The translations under genes were made by a program, and so were the position numbers. Below the pieces are notes generated by a model. That model was not told the DNA's origin and searched no databases. It was given only the letters and a program-made list of their open reading frames with translations. A DNA stretch of 64,000 nt from an uncultured Clostridium sp. (GTDB taxonomy: Bacteria; Bacillota; Clostridia; TANB77; CAG-508). Shown in pieces: positions 17,078 through 26,450 of this stretch (position 1 is its first letter; each line of letters opens with the position of its first letter). The stretch spans positions 24,671 through 88,670 of the forward strand of contig URZW01000005.1 in the NCBI GenBank assembly GCA_900552555.1. Direction: 5' to 3'.

Positions 17078-19072
17078 ATGAAAGTACAAAAGTTAAAAAG
17101 TCAAAAAGGAATAACACTTGTAGCATTAGTGATAACAATTGTTATTTTATTACTATTTGCAGGAATAGCGATTGCAAGTTTAAATGGAGATAATGGAATA
17201 TTTACTAAAGTAAAACAAGCCAAAAAAGCACAATTAGAATCAGAAATGAGAGAACAGTTAACAATTGGATTGCAAGATTTACAAGTTGAAAAAAATGGAA
17301 ATGCAACATTAAATGATGTAACACAAGATTGGGCTAATGAAGTAATATCAAAAGAATATAATCCGGAGTTAAAAGAAGATTCATCATTTAGCGGAAAATT
17401 AATTGTAATGAAAAAAGACAAAATATTAGGAAAATTTATGATAGATTTAAATTTAAATATTTCTTTGGTGGAATATAATCCAAATAGTTTGGAATTTGAA
17501 TATGAAACTAAGTCAAGAAATGGAGACAATATAGAAATATTAATAAAGATTAGAGATAATATAAATGGAGTAAAACAAATAGATTGTCCTGATAAAAAGA
17601 ATAGTGTTGTAACAAATAATAAAAAAGATTATATTGCCATAGATTATACAGTTGAACTTGGAAAAGAATATAAGTTTTTAATAATAACAGGTGATGAAAA
17701 TAAAATTGAGAAAACAATAAAGATAGATGACTACTTCTATAATGTAACAAAAAATTTAGGAGAAGGTTCTAGTGTAGATAATTTTGCAATAAAAACGGCA
17801 TATAATAAAGCGTATGATGCAAAAATTGAAATAGATGATAATTATATAATGACAGGTTTAAATGTAACAATGGGAGGACAAGAAGTGATAACATCTGGAA
17901 ATAATGTTGTTGATGTTAATACAGGAAAGATAAAGATAGAAAAGGTTACTGGTGATATAAATATAACTGTAACGACGAAAAAATTAGAAATACAATATAT
18001 AGTAGGAATAAATGCAAGTGGTGATGCAAATGATACAAGTTTACTAGGTGAAAATTCGCAACCAAAAGGAAATCCATTATATATAAATATAATAGCAACA
18101 TTAGAAGGGAATATTTGCACAGTAGTTCTAAAAGAAGACAACTTAAAAGGGGTACCATACAAAGTAATTTCAAATGGAAAATATGTATTTAAAGTAAGTG
18201 GAACATATAATGGGAAAAATATAAGTGAAGATAAGGAAGTGGTAGTAAATCAATACAAATCAGCACAAGATGTTGTACAATACGATGCAGGGGATTGGAC
18301 AAAAGAAGAAATAGAAGAATTGAAAAAAGAAAAGTTGTATGATATAAATAAAGAAAAAATAGCAGGAGATGGAACTTTCAAATTGAATAGTGATTCTGGT
18401 TTGAATTTTACATTTGGAGGTTTCACATATAAAGGTGATGTAGTAAACAAAAATGAAATTAATGAGGAAAATATAATAACTAGCAGAAATGAGAGTGTTA
18501 TACCACAAAAAGGATGGGGAAGTTCAAAGTATGATGGTTGGCAGATACTAGAAAGTGAAGAAAGGGATGGAAAAAAATATGTAAAAAAACTGGTACATGC
18601 AGGAAGTCCTGAAAATTTTTTATACTACTATAAAACAAAAAATGATGCATATAGAGCAGAGTATTTATTATCAGGAGGAATAAGGCAAAATAATTATAAT
18701 ACATTAAGTGATGGAACAATAATAAATTATAGAAAATGGGATATGTATAAAGATAAGGAACTAGATAAACAAGGATGTATTAATAATGTACATATAATGA
18801 CATATGACGAAGCATATAATATTACAGGAAAAATTGATTCAACAGTTGGAATAAGAAGTATTGGACAATATTATAGGCTAGCTTCAGCGGGAAGTAATAG
18901 TTTTTTGGCTCGTGTTAATATAAGTGGTCGAATACTTGAAGATGGGAGTGCAACAGCAGATGGTGGAAGAACTGCTTGGGGAATTCGTCCAGTAGTAGAA
19001 ATGAATGATGGTGTTTATATTAAGAGTGGTTCAGGAACAACATCAGATCCATATATATTAGGAAAGGACTAA
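17078..19072 (+). CDS. Pilin-like surface protein with type IV prepilin leader
   Basis: A 664-residue protein. It opens with a short basic leader ending QKG (Gly11), followed by ITLVALVITIVILLLFAG, a classic type IV prepilin cleavage and methylation segment and hydrophobic stalk. Residues 60-330 are beta-rich, extracellular-type sequence. The C-terminal 200 residues hold a WQILE...GWGSSKYDG region and end WGIRPVVEMNDG...SGSGTTSDPYILGK, an ending shared by surface proteins of gut Clostridia. Pilin assembly genes are not in the window, so it may be a pseudopilin exported by a distant system. The start follows AAAGGAGAAT. Its length is far above that of a major pilin. Confidence 0.75.
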   Translation: MKVQKLKSQKGITLVALVITIVILLLFAGIAIASLNGDNGIFTKVKQAKKAQLESEMREQLTIGLQDLQVEKNGNATLNDVTQDWANEVISKEYNPELKEDSSFSGKLIVMKKDKILGKFMIDLNLNISLVEYNPNSLEFEYETKSRNGDNIEILIKIRDNINGVKQIDCPDKKNSVVTNNKKDYIAIDYTVELGKEYKFLIITGDENKIEKTIKIDDYFYNVTKNLGEGSSVDNFAIKTAYNKAYDAKIEIDDNYIMTGLNVTMGGQEVITSGNNVVDVNTGKIKIEKVTGDINITVTTKKLEIQYIVGINASGDANDTSLLGENSQPKGNPLYINIIATLEGNICTVVLKEDNLKGVPYKVISNGKYVFKVSGTYNGKNISEDKEVVVNQYKSAQDVVQYDAGDWTKEEIEELKKEKLYDINKEKIAGDGTFKLNSDSGLNFTFGGFTYKGDVVNKNEINEENIITSRNESVIPQKGWGSSKYDGWQILESEERDGKKYVKKLVHAGSPENFLYYYKTKNDAYRAEYLLSGGIRQNNYNTLSDGTIINYRKWDMYKDKELDKQGCINNVHIMTYDEAYNITGKIDSTVGIRSIGQYYRLASAGSNSFLARVNISGRILEDGSATADGGRTAWGIRPVVEMNDGVYIKSGSGTTSDPYILGKD

Positions 19073-19101
19073 AAGTAAGCATAAATTAAATATTAAAATT
19101 C

Positions 19102-19143
19102 AAAAAAGATGTTATTAGAATAATGACTAATAATATCTTTTTT
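19102..19143 (+). terminator. Terminator of the pilin-like gene
   Basis: Inverted repeat AAAAAAGATGTTATTAG / CTAATAATATCTTTTTT, one bulge, T-rich tail. Confidence 0.7.
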
Positions 19144-19334
19144 TTCGAAAACAATAATCGACAAAAAGTGAGATGAATTAAGAGTGTCCCAAATGTCTCA
19201 AAAAAAGCAAAAATTTCCTAGACAAAGAGCCTAAAATGTGATAACATAAGTAAGAAAAAATAAGAGAAAAAAAGAGGTTAGGCAAAACACAAAAATCAAA
19301 CAACAAAAACCAAAAGGAAAGAGGTAAGTAAATA

Positions 19335-20909
19335 ATGAAGGATACATTTTATGTAACAACACCAATATACTATCCAAGCGGAAAATTCCATATAGGAACA
19401 GCATACTCAACAGTAGTAGCAGATGCACTAAAAAGATATAACAAATTAAAAGGAAAAGAAAGTTACATGTTAACAGGAACAGACGAACATGGACAAAAAA
19501 TAGAAATAAAAGCACAAGAAGCAGGAGAAACACCACAACAATATGTAGACAGAATGGCAGCAATGGCAAAAGAATTATGGGCAAAAATGGACATACAATA
19601 TGATGATTTCATAAGAACAACAGACGAAAGACACGAAAAAGTAGTTCAAAAAATATTTGACAAATTTATGGAACAAGGAGACATCTACAAAGGTGAATAC
19701 GAAGGACTTTACTGTGTACCATGCGAAACATTTTTCACTCAAACACAATTAGTTGATGGAAAATGTCCGGACTGTGGAAGAGAAGTAGTTCCAATGAAAG
19801 AAGAAGCATACTTCTTCAATATGAAAAAATATGCAGATAGACTTTTAAAATACTATGACGAACATCCAGACTTTGTCAAACCAGAATACAGAAAACAAGA
19901 AATGATAAACAACTTTATCAAACCAGGGCTAGAAGACTTATGTGTAACAAGAACATCATTTGACTGGGGAATAAAAGTATTAAAAGACCCAAAACATGTA
20001 ATATATGTATGGGTAGATGCTTTAACAAATTACCTTACAGCACTAGGATATATGTCAGATGATGAAACATTATTTAAAAAATTCTGGCCAGCAGATGTAC
20101 AAGTTGTAGGAAAAGATATTGCAAGATTCCACTTAATATATTGGCCAATTTTCTTGATGGCACTAGATTTGCCATTGCCAAAAACAATATTTGTTCATAA
20201 CTGGATAACAATGAAAGACGGAAAAATGAGTAAATCAAAAGGAAATGTTATCTATCCAGAAGATTTAATAGACAGATATGGTCTAGATGCAACAAAATAT
20301 TTCCTATTAAGAGAAATGCCAACATCACAAGATGGACTATTTTCACCAGAAGAATTTGTTGAAAGATATAATTTTGATTTATGTAATGACTTAAGCAATT
20401 TATTAAATAGAACAGTATCAATGGTCAACAAATATTTTGATGGACAAGTACCAGAATACAATGGAAGACCAAATGAAGTTGATGAAAGTTTAGAAAATGC
20501 ATGTAAAGAGCAAATAGAAAAATTTGAAAAATTATTTGAAAACTTTGAAATTGCAAACTCAATTCAAGAAATTTGGACACTTGTATCAAGAACAAATAAA
20601 TACATTGACGAAACAATGCCATGGCAATTAGCAAAAGAAGAAGACACAGAAAAATTAAAATCAGCAATGTATCATTTAATAGAAAATTTAAGAAAAATAT
20701 CAATATTAATAAAACCATTTATGGATGAAACATCTGAAAATATATTAAGACAAATTGGAATTACAGACGAATCTTTAAAAACTTGGAAAAGCCTTAAAGA
20801 GTATGACAAAATTAAAAATGCAAAAGTAATTGAAAAAGGTGAACCAATATTTATGAGATTAAATGCAGAGGAAGAAATTGAATATATAAAACAAGCAATG
20901 AAAAAATAG
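19335..20909 (+). CDS. metG: Methionyl-tRNA synthetase
   Basis: A 524-residue class I synthetase that charges initiator and elongator tRNA-Met. It has the HIGH-type motif HIGT at 19-22, a zinc knuckle with two CxxC pairs (CVPC, CPDC) and the KMSKS motif in GKMSKSKGN near residue 300. The helical anticodon-binding domain follows. The protein ends without the C-terminal EMAP-like tRNA-binding domain found in many Firmicute enzymes, so it is the short form. Start ATG follows GGAAAGAGGTAAG. I see no T-box in the 260-base upstream gap. Confidence 0.95.
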   Translation: MKDTFYVTTPIYYPSGKFHIGTAYSTVVADALKRYNKLKGKESYMLTGTDEHGQKIEIKAQEAGETPQQYVDRMAAMAKELWAKMDIQYDDFIRTTDERHEKVVQKIFDKFMEQGDIYKGEYEGLYCVPCETFFTQTQLVDGKCPDCGREVVPMKEEAYFFNMKKYADRLLKYYDEHPDFVKPEYRKQEMINNFIKPGLEDLCVTRTSFDWGIKVLKDPKHVIYVWVDALTNYLTALGYMSDDETLFKKFWPADVQVVGKDIARFHLIYWPIFLMALDLPLPKTIFVHNWITMKDGKMSKSKGNVIYPEDLIDRYGLDATKYFLLREMPTSQDGLFSPEEFVERYNFDLCNDLSNLLNRTVSMVNKYFDGQVPEYNGRPNEVDESLENACKEQIEKFEKLFENFEIANSIQEIWTLVSRTNKYIDETMPWQLAKEEDTEKLKSAMYHLIENLRKISILIKPFMDETSENILRQIGITDESLKTWKSLKEYDKIKNAKVIEKGEPIFMRLNAEEEIEYIKQAMKK

Positions 20910-20914
20910 ATAAT

Positions 20915-20960
20915 ATTAACAAATTTTCGATATTATTAGCAATATCAAAAAAATGTTAAT
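20915..20960 (+). terminator. Terminator after metG
   Basis: Twenty-base arms (20915-20934 and 20941-20960), beginning ATTAACA and ending TGTTAAT, with three mismatches. Confidence 0.5.
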
Positions 20961-20999
20961 TGTAGCAAAATGAAATGAAAAAAAAAAAGAGGAATTTAA

Positions 21000-21935
21000 A
21001 TGGGAATATTTCAAAAAAAGGATCAATATGAAGGTTATAACATATATAGTATGAAAAAATATGTTGATAAAAAAAGGATGGTGTTCACAATAATAGCAAT
21101 TATAGCTGTTATTGTAACATTATCATTAACTATTTTTTATTTGGTAGATACAACAATAAGAGTGAAAAAAGCAAAAGATTTTGCAAAACAGATTACAGAA
21201 TTTGCTAATCAGCAGCAAGACGCAGAAAACAAGAAAAAAGAGGAAGAAGAAGCGGAAAGACAAGCAAAAATTCCTAAATTAACTGAACAAGGAAAAGAAA
21301 ATTTGAAAAATATCTATCATTCAGAAGAAAAGGTAGCATATTTAACATTTGATGATGGACCATCAAACAACACACATGAAATTTTGGATATTTTAAAACA
21401 ATACAATATAAAAGCAACATTTTTTGTTCTAGGCAGTCAAGTTGAAATATTTCCGGAAACAACAAACAGAATATATAATGAAGGTCATTATATAGCAAAT
21501 CATGGATATTCACATAAATATTCAATAATATATCAATCACCAGAACAGGTTTTAAATGAATTTAATCAATGTAATCAAATTGTAGCAAAAACAATCAATG
21601 TACCAGAATACAATTCTCATTTGTTTAGATTTCCAGGAGGTTTAGTTGGTGGTAAATATGCAGAAATAAAAAATCAGGCAGAAGTATTACTTGAACAGAA
21701 TGATATTTTACATATAGATTGGAACTCTTTAACTGGAGATTCAGAAAAAGCAAATCCTACAGAAGAATATTTGATGAATAATTTACAAAAGACGACAGAG
21801 GGAAAAAACAGTTTGGTTGTTTTAATGCATGATGCACAAGCAAAACATATAACTGTTGAAACATTACCAAAAGTAATTGAATATTTACAACAACAGGGGT
21901 ATACATTCAAGAATTTTTATGAAATTATTAAATAA
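21000..21935 (+). CDS. Membrane-anchored polysaccharide deacetylase
   Basis: A 311-residue protein. A short cytoplasmic tail is followed by one transmembrane segment (about 27-49), a charged coiled-coil stem rich in Glu and Lys (65-90) and an extracellular NodB-homology domain. Metal and catalytic motifs are complete: TFDDGP at 116-121, HGYSH at 168-172, RFPGG, DWNSLTGD and VLMHDA. Such enzymes remove acetyl groups from peptidoglycan (PgdA/PdaA type) or other cell-surface glycans, in peptidoglycan often giving lysozyme resistance. The substrate cannot be decided. Start ATG follows AGAGGAA. Confidence 0.9.
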   Translation: MGIFQKKDQYEGYNIYSMKKYVDKKRMVFTIIAIIAVIVTLSLTIFYLVDTTIRVKKAKDFAKQITEFANQQQDAENKKKEEEEAERQAKIPKLTEQGKENLKNIYHSEEKVAYLTFDDGPSNNTHEILDILKQYNIKATFFVLGSQVEIFPETTNRIYNEGHYIANHGYSHKYSIIYQSPEQVLNEFNQCNQIVAKTINVPEYNSHLFRFPGGLVGGKYAEIKNQAEVLLEQNDILHIDWNSLTGDSEKANPTEEYLMNNLQKTTEGKNSLVVLMHDAQAKHITVETLPKVIEYLQQQGYTFKNFYEIIK

Positions 21936-21954
21936 ATTATTAGAATTCATTATT

Positions 21955-22030
21955 TTTAGTATATTAGTAAAGTTATGCAACTTTTTTAATGTATTAAATT
22001 ACATTGCACAGAAAATTTATTTACAAAAAT
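21955..22030. repeat. Two-hairpin dispersed repeat, copy 2
   Basis: TATATTAGTAAAG TTATGCAA CTTTTTTAATGTA, then AAATTACATTGCACAG as in copy 1 at 10003. The second hairpin is degenerate. It forms the leader of the gene at 22049. Confidence 0.7.
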
Positions 22031-22048
22031 ATAGAGGAGAGATACAAA

Positions 22049-24403
22049 TTGCCTAGAAAAAAGAAAGAAAAAATAGAAGGAATATCAGACAAACTTGAAT
22101 ATTTAGGATTAGATTTAGACAAAATACCACAAAATTTGAAAAAATTCGAACCACTAGAATATAGAGTTACAAGAACTTATGATGAAAAGCAATACAGACA
22201 ATATAGATATATAGATATAAAAGACATACAAATATTGCTATCACCAACAAACAGGTTAACAGATTTAAATGAAAAATATAAAAAAGCACGCCCTTTGTAT
22301 GAATATTTGGATAATAAAAATGAAGAAAATATAATAAAACATACAAAATTCTTAGAAATGCTAAGAAATATGGACATTGATGAAATAGAAAAAGTTGAAA
22401 AAGAACAATCAAAATTAGGCAAAGAAATACCATTTAAGGTGAAATTTCATGGAAACTATTTATGGCAAATATATTATTCTGAAAACACAAATAGATATTT
22501 TATGATAGTTCCAACAGAAGATACTGATTATTCTACATTTTTCTATTTATTAAAAAGACAAATTGAAAATAAAAGAGTAGGAAAAATATTTGTACCAATA
22601 AGTAATATAAAATATTCAAATCAATATCTGAAAAAATCAGAATTTGAGGATATCGAAAATTATTTATGGTTGTTTACAAAAGACTGGCCATTAATATATG
22701 AGGTATACAACAAAAAAGACGAGTTATCAATTCAAATTATTGGTGAAACAAATGTATATGAAAAAATAAAAACAACATATAAAATTCAACTAAATAGTGA
22801 AACAGAAGCTAGTGAATTTTATAAATTATTGAAAGCATTATTTATTTTACAGACAGAGATTCCAAAGTATTATAATTTTGAAACAAATATAGATAGCAAT
22901 GGAAGATTGGAATTTTATTTAGACGGTCAAAAAATAGAATATAAACATATGGTAGAATTTATAAGAGAGCAATATAAGATTGGATTAAAGAAAAGAAAAG
23001 AATTAAAAAGTAAGATAAGGGCATATAATAAAAGAATAAAAAAATTGCAAGAATTAGCGGCATCACAGGAAATAGAGTATTTAGCAAAAGAAAAACAAAT
23101 ATCAACATTTTTAGAATGTAAAAAAACATTTTTTGGAAAAGTAAAATACTATTTTAAATATAGCAAAAAAAGTAATAAAAGCATAAAAAATCAAGATGTT
23201 GAAGAAGAAATTGTAGAAGCAGAAAATCAATCAATAGAAGAGATTCAAACAATAGAACCACCTAAAAGAGAGAAAAAGAAAATTCCTATTAAAAAAATAT
23301 ATACATTAGAAGAATTAATAACAAGTTATAAAGAGTTGGAAGAACTAGAAAATGAAATGAAAAATCTTTTAATGGATATAAATGCTTTAAAATTAAAAAC
23401 AAAGAATCTAGCAAAAAAAATAGAAAATGCATCAAAATATATTGAGGAAATAGATAGTCACAAAAAAAGTATTTTTGAATTTTGGAAATATAGTAATAAA
23501 GATGAAATGGAAGTTTTGCCAGAGGGTGAGCAAGAAGAAGTAAATGTAATTAAAAAAATAGAGAAAACTTTCAATTATGAAGAAGATTTAGAAGAATTTG
23601 GAAAAAAACTAGATAGAATTCAAAGAAAAAACCTTGATAGAGGGGACACTGATAGTGTTTATATTGCTACAACAAATTTGATTGATGTGTTGAATAAAAT
23701 AAAGACTAATAATATATTACCAGAAGAAATTGAAAAAGCATTGAAAGATTTGAGATTGGAAGAAAAAGAATTGAAGTCTTTGGATGATGAAGAATATGAT
23801 ATTTTTGGAAATATTATTGAAGATTCAACAAAGATTAAAAAAATTAATAATAAAAAACATAGAGAATTACCAAAAGATAAATTTAATATTTTGGAGATAA
23901 CTAGAAGCACAAAACAAATTGGGTTTAAGTTAATTTTACAATCAGTTGTTCAAAACATTACAAAAGCATTAGGAAAAGGTGTTATACCAGAGTCTTTGCC
24001 TGTGTATAAAGCTATTAATGATAAATTGTTAAATAATAAAGAAATAAATGTGTTTAATATAAATCCTGAAAAAGAGATGCAAGAAGCGGTTGAAGGTTAT
24101 GGAAATAATATTAATTTGTATAAGCTTCATATTAAAGAGGGGACAAAAGGTATTGGTTTTACAAATATTATTTTTTATGATAATCAGAATAAGACTTTAC
24201 CTGTTGGTATGGATTTGTCAACTAAGATGATTGTTGATACTTCGAAGTTACATTTGAAATTGCTTGATAAGAGGTCTTTTAATGTTGGTTGTTTTGATGA
24301 TTCTGATGATGATTTTTCTGAGTTTTCTGTTAAAAATGTTACTGCTTTTGATTATGAAATGGTTAAGTTGGAGGACTTGGAGAAAAAAGATGTAGAAAAA
24401 TAA
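22049..24403 (+). CDS. Unknown large coiled-coil protein
   Basis: A 784-residue protein that I do not recognise. There is no signal peptide or membrane segment. The N-terminal 320 residues look like a globular alpha/beta region (NYLWQIYYSENTNRYFMIVP, KIFVPISNIKYSN). Residues 330-480 are strongly charged and likely coiled coil, interrupted by the basic segment KYYFKYSKKSNKS. The last 250 residues are again globular. I chose the TTG at 22049 because it follows AGAGGAG by nine bases; a longer in-frame reading would start inside the repeat. The 3' third switches from A-ending to T-ending codons, as in other long genes here. No partner gene gives a function. Confidence 0.7.
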   Translation: MPRKKKEKIEGISDKLEYLGLDLDKIPQNLKKFEPLEYRVTRTYDEKQYRQYRYIDIKDIQILLSPTNRLTDLNEKYKKARPLYEYLDNKNEENIIKHTKFLEMLRNMDIDEIEKVEKEQSKLGKEIPFKVKFHGNYLWQIYYSENTNRYFMIVPTEDTDYSTFFYLLKRQIENKRVGKIFVPISNIKYSNQYLKKSEFEDIENYLWLFTKDWPLIYEVYNKKDELSIQIIGETNVYEKIKTTYKIQLNSETEASEFYKLLKALFILQTEIPKYYNFETNIDSNGRLEFYLDGQKIEYKHMVEFIREQYKIGLKKRKELKSKIRAYNKRIKKLQELAASQEIEYLAKEKQISTFLECKKTFFGKVKYYFKYSKKSNKSIKNQDVEEEIVEAENQSIEEIQTIEPPKREKKKIPIKKIYTLEELITSYKELEELENEMKNLLMDINALKLKTKNLAKKIENASKYIEEIDSHKKSIFEFWKYSNKDEMEVLPEGEQEEVNVIKKIEKTFNYEEDLEEFGKKLDRIQRKNLDRGDTDSVYIATTNLIDVLNKIKTNNILPEEIEKALKDLRLEEKELKSLDDEEYDIFGNIIEDSTKIKKINNKKHRELPKDKFNILEITRSTKQIGFKLILQSVVQNITKALGKGVIPESLPVYKAINDKLLNNKEINVFNINPEKEMQEAVEGYGNNINLYKLHIKEGTKGIGFTNIIFYDNQNKTLPVGMDLSTKMIVDTSKLHLKLLDKRSFNVGCFDDSDDDFSEFSVKNVTAFDYEMVKLEDLEKKDVEK

Positions 24404-24412
24404 AAAATATTA

Positions 24413-24448
24413 AATAGCTTAATACTTGATGACAAGTGTTAAGCTATT
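24413..24448. terminator. Bidirectional terminator
   Basis: Inverted repeat AATAGCTTAATACTTG / CAAGTGTTAAGCTATT with loop ATGA, between the unknown gene and the convergent tRNA-Leu. Confidence 0.7.
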
Positions 24449-24452
24449 ATTT

Positions 24453-24535
24453 TGGTACCGATGGTGGGACTCGAACCCACATGGTTTCCCGCACGATTTT
24501 GAGTCGTGTGCGTCTACCAATTCCGCCACATCGGC
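24453..24535 (-). tRNA. tRNA-Leu (anticodon CAA)
   Basis: An 83-base tRNA with encoded CCA. Acceptor stem GCCGATG pairs with CATCGGT, and the anticodon loop is CTCAAAA (CAA, reads UUG). The long variable arm and the GGTTCGAGTCC T-arm are typical of tRNA-Leu. Confidence 0.95.
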
Positions 24536-24602
24536 ATATATTTAATACTTTCATATATTACCATATTTAAATAAAAAAGTCCAGTAAAATTTATAAAAAA
24601 AT

Positions 24603-24631
24603 TTGATTTTTTTTACAAATTATGGTATAAT
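24603..24631 (+). promoter_or_regulatory. Sigma-A type promoter of the secreted protein gene
   Basis: TTGATT, 17-base spacer, TATAAT. The transcript leader then contains the perfect 18-bp palindrome at 24655-24672 (GAGCTTATATATAAGCTC). Confidence 0.55.
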
Positions 24632-24726
24632 ATTATGTGAATAAAATAAAATAAGAGCTTATATATAAGCTCAAACAAAAAGAATTTGGAACATTGAAAA
24701 CAGCAAAAGTACAGGAGGAAAAAAGT

Positions 24727-26271
24727 ATGAAAGCAAACAAAAAAATTTTAGCAACATTATTGGCGGTAGCAATGTTATTTTCTATGGTACCTGCAAAAGC
24801 ATTCGCAAATACAGTAGGCAACATGGAGATAAATGTTGATTCAACTGGCCGGGCCGTTCTAACGGTAGATAAGGACTGGCAGTATCAGTTGGCAAAAGCA
24901 ACACTTGCTAAGGAAGCAATATTGACATCTGATCAAACAGCGTATGTACTATTATGTAGTGGGACATTAAAGATGTACTCATACAAGTATCAAAAAGACG
25001 AAAAAGAAGTAAAAACAGTAATGATTGATACTGGAGTTATATCTATCAGTCAGGATGGCTATGAGAAAATGAATGGACATTACAACTGGTTGTCTGATCA
25101 GGAAGTCAGAAAAAAATTGGGAGTAGACAATAGCAACAACGGCAATAATACAAACAATGGTAGTAACACCAACAATGGCAACAATACCAATACTACTAAT
25201 AAAATTGGAGTTTACAAGTCAGATGATGGTAAAACAGTACTTTATAATGATGGCAAGAACATTCATGTTCTTAGTCAGGGGCAAGCTGTTGATGAAGTTT
25301 TGACATTAAAAAATGTAGTCTACATAAGATACACCAATGGTGTTATCAAATCATGGAAAATCACAGAAGGAACAACATCAATTGTATTGGTTGACGTAGC
25401 TTCCGGAACCAGAGGATTTGCAAAAGACTCCACAGGAAATGTTACAGGCTATTATGATGCTACAGGAAAAGCCCAAAGTTTTTCAACAACAACATCATCA
25501 ACTGGAAACCAGTTATATGTAACTGTTAACAACAAAGTCGCAACTGTTGTTGTATTTAATGGAAATTCCATTATTGCAACAAAAACAATAGGACAGAATT
25601 TAGAGTGGGCATATCTGGACAGTACAAACACTTTGTATTGTAAAGATGAAAAAGGAGATTTGTATATCTGGAATTATGATATACAAAAAGATTCAACAAG
25701 CTTAGTGAAGATAGCTAACAATGTTGATAGTGCAGTGACATCCAATAATAATAATAAAATTATTATTATTGGATATAAACTAAAGGAAAGCTCAATATTG
25801 CAACCTGTTTGGTCAATGGATCAAGTAAAAGTTGCAATGGCAATGTCAAATACCTTAAACAATACAACCAGTAATACTACAAAAAAGCCGTATAATTTTG
25901 CGGATAAATTAGTAGTAAAAGGAGTAAGCAGCAAGACGGTATATGATTCTAATGGTGTTGCAGTGGAAAAAGCAACTTGGAAGCAAGGGACTTTATCTTA
26001 CATGGGAATGGATTTTTGTAATATAAAAATTTATGAATTTTCGGATAAAGGTGATTTGATACGGGTTGAAAAGGTTGTACATGTTGCCAAGATCAAAAAA
26101 GGAAAAACAAAAAAGACGGTACAATTTAAGACGTATGTTCTTAATAAGTCAACATTGCAGTCAAGAGTTTTAAAAGGAACATTTAAATCATTTGTATATG
26201 ATAAAAATGGTTTCGTCACACATGTAAAATTAAAATATAATGGGAAAATTAGAAAAATAAAAGTTTCCTAA
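24727..26271 (+). CDS. Secreted protein of unknown function with Asn-rich linker
   Basis: A 514-residue exported protein. The signal peptide (MKANKKILATLLAVAMLFSM, cleavage probably after AFA near residue 27) is followed by a domain of about 110 residues. Next comes an Asn/Gly/Thr-rich linker (about 138-160, NNGNNTNNGSNTNN) and a beta-rich region with repeated blade-like strands (VLYNDGKNIHVL, VVYIRYTNGVIKSW, TLYCKDEKGDLYIW), suggestive of a propeller. A basic C-terminal domain closes it. No sorting signal is seen. Base composition is clearly richer in G+C than the neighbours, and the terminator is of a different style, so the gene was probably acquired. ATG 24727 follows CAGGAGG. Confidence 0.75.
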   Translation: MKANKKILATLLAVAMLFSMVPAKAFANTVGNMEINVDSTGRAVLTVDKDWQYQLAKATLAKEAILTSDQTAYVLLCSGTLKMYSYKYQKDEKEVKTVMIDTGVISISQDGYEKMNGHYNWLSDQEVRKKLGVDNSNNGNNTNNGSNTNNGNNTNTTNKIGVYKSDDGKTVLYNDGKNIHVLSQGQAVDEVLTLKNVVYIRYTNGVIKSWKITEGTTSIVLVDVASGTRGFAKDSTGNVTGYYDATGKAQSFSTTTSSTGNQLYVTVNNKVATVVVFNGNSIIATKTIGQNLEWAYLDSTNTLYCKDEKGDLYIWNYDIQKDSTSLVKIANNVDSAVTSNNNNKIIIIGYKLKESSILQPVWSMDQVKVAMAMSNTLNNTTSNTTKKPYNFADKLVVKGVSSKTVYDSNGVAVEKATWKQGTLSYMGMDFCNIKIYEFSDKGDLIRVEKVVHVAKIKKGKTKKTVQFKTYVLNKSTLQSRVLKGTFKSFVYDKNGFVTHVKLKYNGKIRKIKVS

Positions 26272-26319
26272 AATAATGTTCTAAATTCTTTCACATGAAG
26301 GAGATCTGATTGGTCTCCT

Positions 26320-26350
26320 AAAAAACCAGCTCGAGAGGGCTGGTTTTTTT
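26320..26350 (+). terminator. Strong terminator of the secreted protein gene
   Basis: AAAAAACCAGC, loop TCGAGAGG, GCTGGTTTTTTT: a textbook intrinsic terminator. Confidence 0.9.
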
Positions 26351-26450
26351 GTCGAAATTTGACGAACGATTTTTCTTGACATTTAACATAAAAACATGCT
26401 AATATATAATTATTCAATTATTAAAAAATTCATTAAAAAGAATATAGGAG

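Noticed and set aside
19144..19334. T-box or riboswitch upstream of metG
   Set aside because: No T-box sequence TGGNACC or specifier stem is seen; the gap holds a terminator and a stray GTGTCCCAAATGTC fragment only.
24694..24726. Upstream in-frame TTG for the secreted protein
   Set aside because: It precedes the CAGGAGG binding site and would put charged residues in front of a perfect signal peptide.
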